Positions 12,801-18,805 of a stretch of DNA of 18,805 nucleotides are shown here, one piece after another; position 1 is the stretch's first letter, and every line of letters starts with the position of its first letter. Origin of the DNA: Polyrhizophydium stewartii (Eukaryota > Chytridiomycota > Chytridiomycetes > Rhizophydiales); NCBI GenBank assembly GCA_027604665.1, contig JADGIZ010000231.1, positions 1 through 18,805 of the forward strand, written 5' to 3'. Under the pieces are notes generated by a model, which did not search any database, had not been told where the DNA came from, and worked only from the letters and a program-made list of their open reading frames with translations. The translations under genes were made by a program, and so were the position numbers.

Positions 12801-13769
12801 ACAGCATCCGGCAATGCATCTCACGATTGCGTCGATGGGCGAGTCGTGGCGCTCGGACAGAGCAAGGAGCAGATACATTACTGCCCAGTGCTGGTGCAAC
12901 ATGGACTGGAAAGTTGGAGGGAAGGAAAGTCAGAGCAGATTCTCGGCTTGGCTCGCGCGGCAGCGGGCGCCAACCTTGTCTGACAGCTTGCCGAGCAAGT
13001 TTGAGAGCCGCAGCGACTTTTGTGACGAGGCATCGGCCCGTGCAACTGCATGTGGGACTGCGCGTCAGCAGCCGGACAAAGCCCCCACAGCCAGACGCAC
13101 GCTCCCTCGCCTTGCTTCTGCATGAGCGCGGTGACGTGGGCCTCGTCCGAGACGATGGTTGGCGAGATTCGGCTGCGCAGCCGAGACTCGATCAGCACAC
13201 GGCGATGTACGTGATCGGCGGCAGATCCAGCCGCACCTGCCGAGGATGCGCATGCAGTACTGGAAGACACGCTGGATGTACTCGTCGCTCGGCGGCTGCC
13301 GCTGCGCCAGGTTCGCCGTGCTCGCGGTCTTTGGGCTGAGGAACAGCGTCGTGAGCTTCATGACCGAGCGGGCGACGGGCGACGAGTCCACGGCCGCTTG
13401 GCTGCGTGCCGCAGGCGGGATGCGCGCTGGCTCGCGCTGGGCATCCGCGGCGGCACTCGACGTTCTGGCCCGCGCGGCGCCCGATGCGCCAGCCGCAGCG
13501 GGAGCGGCCGCCACGCCCGCCGAGCCGTTGGACGCAGCGGCCACCGAGGAGGCAGGTGCCTGTGCCGGGCGGTGTCCGGAAGCGGGCCGCAGGTCGCGCT
13601 GCGTGGGTGCCGGCGGCGCGGGGCCGGTGCGGGGCATCTGCTGCTGCTGTTGGAGCGCGTGCGGGCGCTGCTGCGTGGTCGTGCGCGCGTGGTTCGATGG
13701 TGCGTGCTGTTGGGACATGTCTGGCTGGTGCTGCTGGTGCTGGTGGTGCCGGTCCTCGCGACCAAGCAT
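9862..13769 (-). CDS. GCP3: Gamma-tubulin complex component 3 (GCP3/Spc98/Alp6)
   Basis: Structural subunit of the gamma-tubulin complex that nucleates microtubules at spindle poles and, in flagellates, basal bodies. Exons in reading order: 13769-13237, 13172-13111, 13045-12975, 12905-12825, 12754-12550, 12484-12363, 12301-11977, 11910-11545, 11470-11287, 11212-11077, 10988-10784, 10697-10327, 10244-10128, 10051-9965, 9876-9862; 959 residues, against about 907 in human. A Gln/His/Ala-rich extension of about 160 residues is followed by a helical domain ([28 protein letters not shown]). GRIP1 begins near [15 protein letters not shown] and includes [10 protein letters not shown] and [14 protein letters not shown]2 begins near [15 protein letters not shown] and contains [18 protein letters not shown] and [12 protein letters not shown]. 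It ends LNFNEYYHI. An in-frame TGA at 13782-13784 supports ATG 13769, but ATG 13718 has a better context. The last 15-base exon is inferred from the NFNEYY-like ending. Confidence 0.92.
9906..9911 (+). terminator. Probable TRP5 poly(A) signal AATAAA
   Basis: A canonical AATAAA lies 40 bases past the TRP5 stop codon. It sits, on the opposite strand, inside the proposed last intron of GCP3 (9877-9964), so the TRP5 transcript must extend antisense to the GCP3 3' end. Confidence 0.6.
13046..13110 (-). other. Apparent GC-AG intron in GCP3
   Basis: The second GCP3 intron appears to start CAAG/GCGAGG and end ATGCAG, 65 bases, with a CTGAC branch-like motif near 13063. No GT donor nearby gives phase 1, which is needed to join ALMQKQ to [20 protein letters not shown] in frame. 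A shorter choice using the AG twelve bases upstream also keeps frame. Confidence 0.6.
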
Positions 13770-13808
13770 CAAGTCGGCGGGTCAGTCCAAATCGCAGCTT
13801 TGCTGGAA
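13770..13808. promoter_or_regulatory. Minimal divergent interval between GCP3 and LAMTOR3
   Basis: Only 39 bases separate the two proposed start codons (90 if GCP3 starts at 13718). It contains GTCCAAAT and no TATA or CCAAT motif. Transcription of at least one gene must start inside this interval or within the other gene's transcribed region. Confidence 0.45.
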
Positions 13809-14723
13809 ATGTCACAGGCACGCAGCGACAAGGTGCGCGCCGTCCCGCCTGCACGCCCTCCGGACCGCTGACGCCCGCGCTGCCCGACGCCGGCCGCTCG
13901 CATGCCCGCTGCCGTCGACTCTCCCCTGCGCTGCATGCGCTGCGCTCGCTCCCGCAGATTCAAGCGGAGCTGCAAGGGGTTCTGAGGCGGTACGAAGGGC
14001 CTGCCGGTGGTCTCTGTCCACAAGGCCTTCGGGCCTCGTCGCCAGGGCACAGGCGCTGACCATGCCGCCGGCGCAGGGCAAGCGAAGACCTTCTGGCAAT
14101 TCTGATCACCGATAAGGACGGCGTCATTATCCTCCGAGGTGGGTCGGCACCGGCAGCCGCCGGCACAGCGAGCCGTTCCCGCGGCAGCTGGACTTACGAG
14201 CTGACAGACCTGTTCGCAGCGACCCAAGAGGGCCTGCCCAGCCAGGTGCTGGAGCCGGCATTCACAGCGTCGTTTCTGCTGACGAGCGATCAGGTGCGGG
14301 CAGACGCGGCGGCCGCGCATGCGCAGTCTTCAGCCGGTCGCCTCGGCGAGTTCAGTGGCGCTGATCGTCACTGTGCTGACCTTGCGTTGCTGCGCATCGA
14401 TGGCCCCGGCTGCATCTCGCGGATCCGCCAGATGGCCAAGATCGGGTTCGGAAAGACCAAGCAGGTCATTGGCATCACGGGCAGCTACTCGATTGCGCAG
14501 TTTGCGAGCCCGCCACTGACGCTCACACTGCTCGCGAAGCACGACGCCAACCTCGGTGAGTTGTGCGATCGGGGTGCACACAATTGCGGCGTGCGCTGAT
14601 GCACAGACTTCCCACAATGACCGGATCTGCTTGTGCTGGGTGCGCTTTGCAGGTATTGTTGTAGATATGGGCCACGAGCTGCGCCCGATTGTCGAGGCTG
14701 TCGCCAACTCGCTCGAGAACTGA
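13809..14723 (+). CDS. LAMTOR3: LAMTOR3 (MP1), Ragulator roadblock-fold subunit
   Basis: Small scaffold of the Ragulator complex, which anchors Rag GTPases and so TORC1 (and MEK1/ERK in animals) on the lysosome or vacuole. Exons: 13809-13832, 13958-13989, 14077-14138, 14220-14293, 14432-14555, 14653-14723; 128 residues, against 124 in human. The protein follows the human one block by block: LLAILITDKDGVIIL corresponds to the LHAIVVSDRDG strand, then AFTASFLLTSDQ, KIGFGKTKQVIG, YSIAQFASPPLTLTLLAK and IVVDMGHELRPIVEAVANSL. No catalytic residues are expected. The first two exons (24 and 32 bases) encode the N-terminal helix and are the least certain part; frame and splice motifs support them, with donor GTGCGC after exon 1 and GTACGA after exon 2. 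No canonical poly(A) signal is visible soon after the stop. Confidence 0.85.
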
Positions 14724-15050
14724 ATCTCTGACTCCCCGAGTCCCCCACCACCCCAAATGAACGCCGTTGCTGCATCCGCACTCTCTGCATCGTCACGCTA
14801 CAGAATTTTCACTGGTATCGTCTGATCTGCAGCCTTCCAGTGGACGGCGGCACGGGCAGGCCATGTCGCTCCAACGTCCACAGATGCAAGTTTCCGCCAA
14901 AAAAAAGTTTGTGCGGCGACATCGACGCCCAAGGACGCTGCTGGATGCAGCACGCACCGAGCCCGGGATGCTGACGGCCACGCCCGTGTGCCCACGATGC
15001 CTCGACTCACAACCGACCACCGCACGCCGCGCCTCGAGCCAGCACGGACG
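14724..15050. other. Intergenic region between LAMTOR3 and RPA12
   Basis: This 327-base gap is the longest in the window and must hold the LAMTOR3 3' UTR and the RPA12 promoter and leader. I see a pyrimidine-rich patch after the LAMTOR3 stop (14724-14752), an A-tract CCAAAAAAAAG at 14898-14908 and a 22-codon ORF from ATG 14758 that could be a short upstream ORF. An in-frame ATG at 14997 could extend RPA12 by 18 residues. No other gene is supported. Confidence 0.5.
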
Positions 15051-15682
15051 ATGCTGTCCAAGAAGGCGCCCGCCAAGACGCAGCAGCACTCGCTTGTTTT
15101 CTGCAACGACTGCGGAGCGCTGCTGGACCCGCCGGCGGGTGCCGAGGACTTTGTGACGTGCTACTGCTGCGGGTCGGCCGTGGAAGCGACAGGTGCGCAC
15201 GGCATGCACCTGCGGCCGCTGCGTGCCGTCGCGGATGCTGACCCACCACCCCCGCGGCCGCACATGCGCGTCAGCATTCGAGTCCATCGAGGTCGTCACC
15301 AAGAGCAAGCCGTCGACGTTCCCCGAGCGGCCAAAGCTGCCGTCGGCGGGCGCGGGCGAGGACGACGCAGAGCGTGCAACGGCGCATCTGCGCGACGGTG
15401 CAACGGTGGGGCTCTCAGCCGTCGGCTGGCGCGCTTCACGAGCACGGCACATGCTGACGGAGCCGATGCCGCTCGCCTGCAGATCAAGGAGAAGTGCCCC
15501 AAGTGCGATGCTCCAGAGATGGTCTTCCACACAGCGCAGCTGAGGTCTGCCGACGAAGGCCAGACGGTCTTTTACAGCTGCGTCAAGTGCGGGTGCGTGC
15601 ATCCAACGCCCTTGCGTGCCCTCGCGCCGAAGCGCAGAGCGCTGACTTCAGGCGCAGATACAAGTACTCTGTCAACTCGTGA
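15051..15682 (+). CDS. RPA12: RNA polymerase I subunit RPA12 (A12.2, ZNRD1/POLR1H family)
   Basis: Small nucleolar subunit of RNA polymerase I that supports transcript cleavage and termination, related to TFIIS and Rpb9. Exons: 15051-15192, 15275-15405, 15483-15592, 15658-15682; 135 residues, close to yeast Rpa12 (125). The N-terminal zinc ribbon uses Cys18/Cys21 (FCNDCG) and Cys37/Cys40 (CYCCG). A variable linker of about 50 residues follows. The C-terminal ribbon uses Cys96/Cys99 (CPKC) and Cys124/Cys127 (CVKCG) and contains QLRSADEGQTVFYSC, the family hallmark. Its Asp-Glu pair (115-116) is the acidic hairpin that enters the polymerase active site. The final exon adds only YKYSVNS. ATG 14997 is an alternative start, but 15051 gives the usual length. 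The gene lies in tandem with LAMTOR3 and convergent with the PRP4 kinase, with 110 bases between stops. Confidence 0.93.
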
Positions 15683-15792
15683 TCCCCCACATGCACCTCC
15701 CAACTGCGTCCGGCGTCATCCGCCGCGATGCCACACCCGCCGCATGCACAAACAATAGTCCGTGCTTCATCACGACCAGCCCGTGGTGGCAT

Positions 15793-18805
<3,013 letters not shown>

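Noticed and set aside
13159..14115. 318-codon plus-strand frame across GCP3 exon 1 and the LAMTOR3 start
   Set aside because: It is Ala/Arg-rich composition antisense to the GCP3 N-terminus. It contradicts the LAMTOR3 exon frame and has no homology I recognise.
14758..14826. 22-codon ORF upstream of RPA12 as a separate small gene
   Set aside because: No homology, and the length is within chance expectation. At most it is an upstream ORF.

Overview
This is a very gene-dense, GC-rich eukaryotic nuclear window. It holds seven protein-coding genes split by about 62 short introns, mostly 56-140 bases. I placed each intron by joining conserved protein blocks and checking splice phase. In all seven models the summed exon lengths come out as whole codons, a useful internal control. 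I saw no rRNA, tRNA, transposon or CRISPR array. The organism is most likely a zoosporic (flagellated) early-diverging fungus, such as a chytrid-like lineage. Tryptophan synthase is the fused alpha-beta polypeptide typical of fungi. RPA12, GCP3 and PRP4 kinase are ordinary fungal/opisthokont housekeeping genes, and one gene, CFAP100, is needed only where there is a motile cilium. This taxonomic call is inference.

Layout: (1) bases 1-3894, plus strand: Rho-family guanine exchange factor with poly-Q, DH, PH, FYVE and a second FYVE-like finger; its 5' end lies outside the window. (2) 3996-6725, minus: CFAP100/CCDC37, an axonemal inner-arm dynein regulator. (3) 6856-9865, plus: TRP5. (4) 9862-13769, minus: gamma-tubulin complex component 3. 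(5) 13809-14723, plus: LAMTOR3/MP1, a Ragulator subunit. (6) 15051-15682, plus: RPA12, a small zinc-ribbon subunit of RNA polymerase I. (7) 15793-18805, minus: PRP4-type spliceosomal kinase with an RS-like N-terminus that runs off the window.

The genes mostly alternate in orientation. There are two head-to-head pairs (CFAP100/TRP5, 130 bases apart with a CCAAT box; GCP3/LAMTOR3, 39 bases between start codons). There are three tail-to-tail pairs, including TRP5/GCP3, whose stop codons overlap. The neighbours share no pathway, so this is an ordinary compact chromosome segment rather than a functional cluster. The best second-look items are the second zinc finger on the RhoGEF, the cilium gene in a fungal context, the overlapping 3' ends, the GTGCGY-dominated splice donors with one apparent GC-AG intron, stop-free introns of 3n length, and the DLG in place of DFG in the PRP4 kinase.
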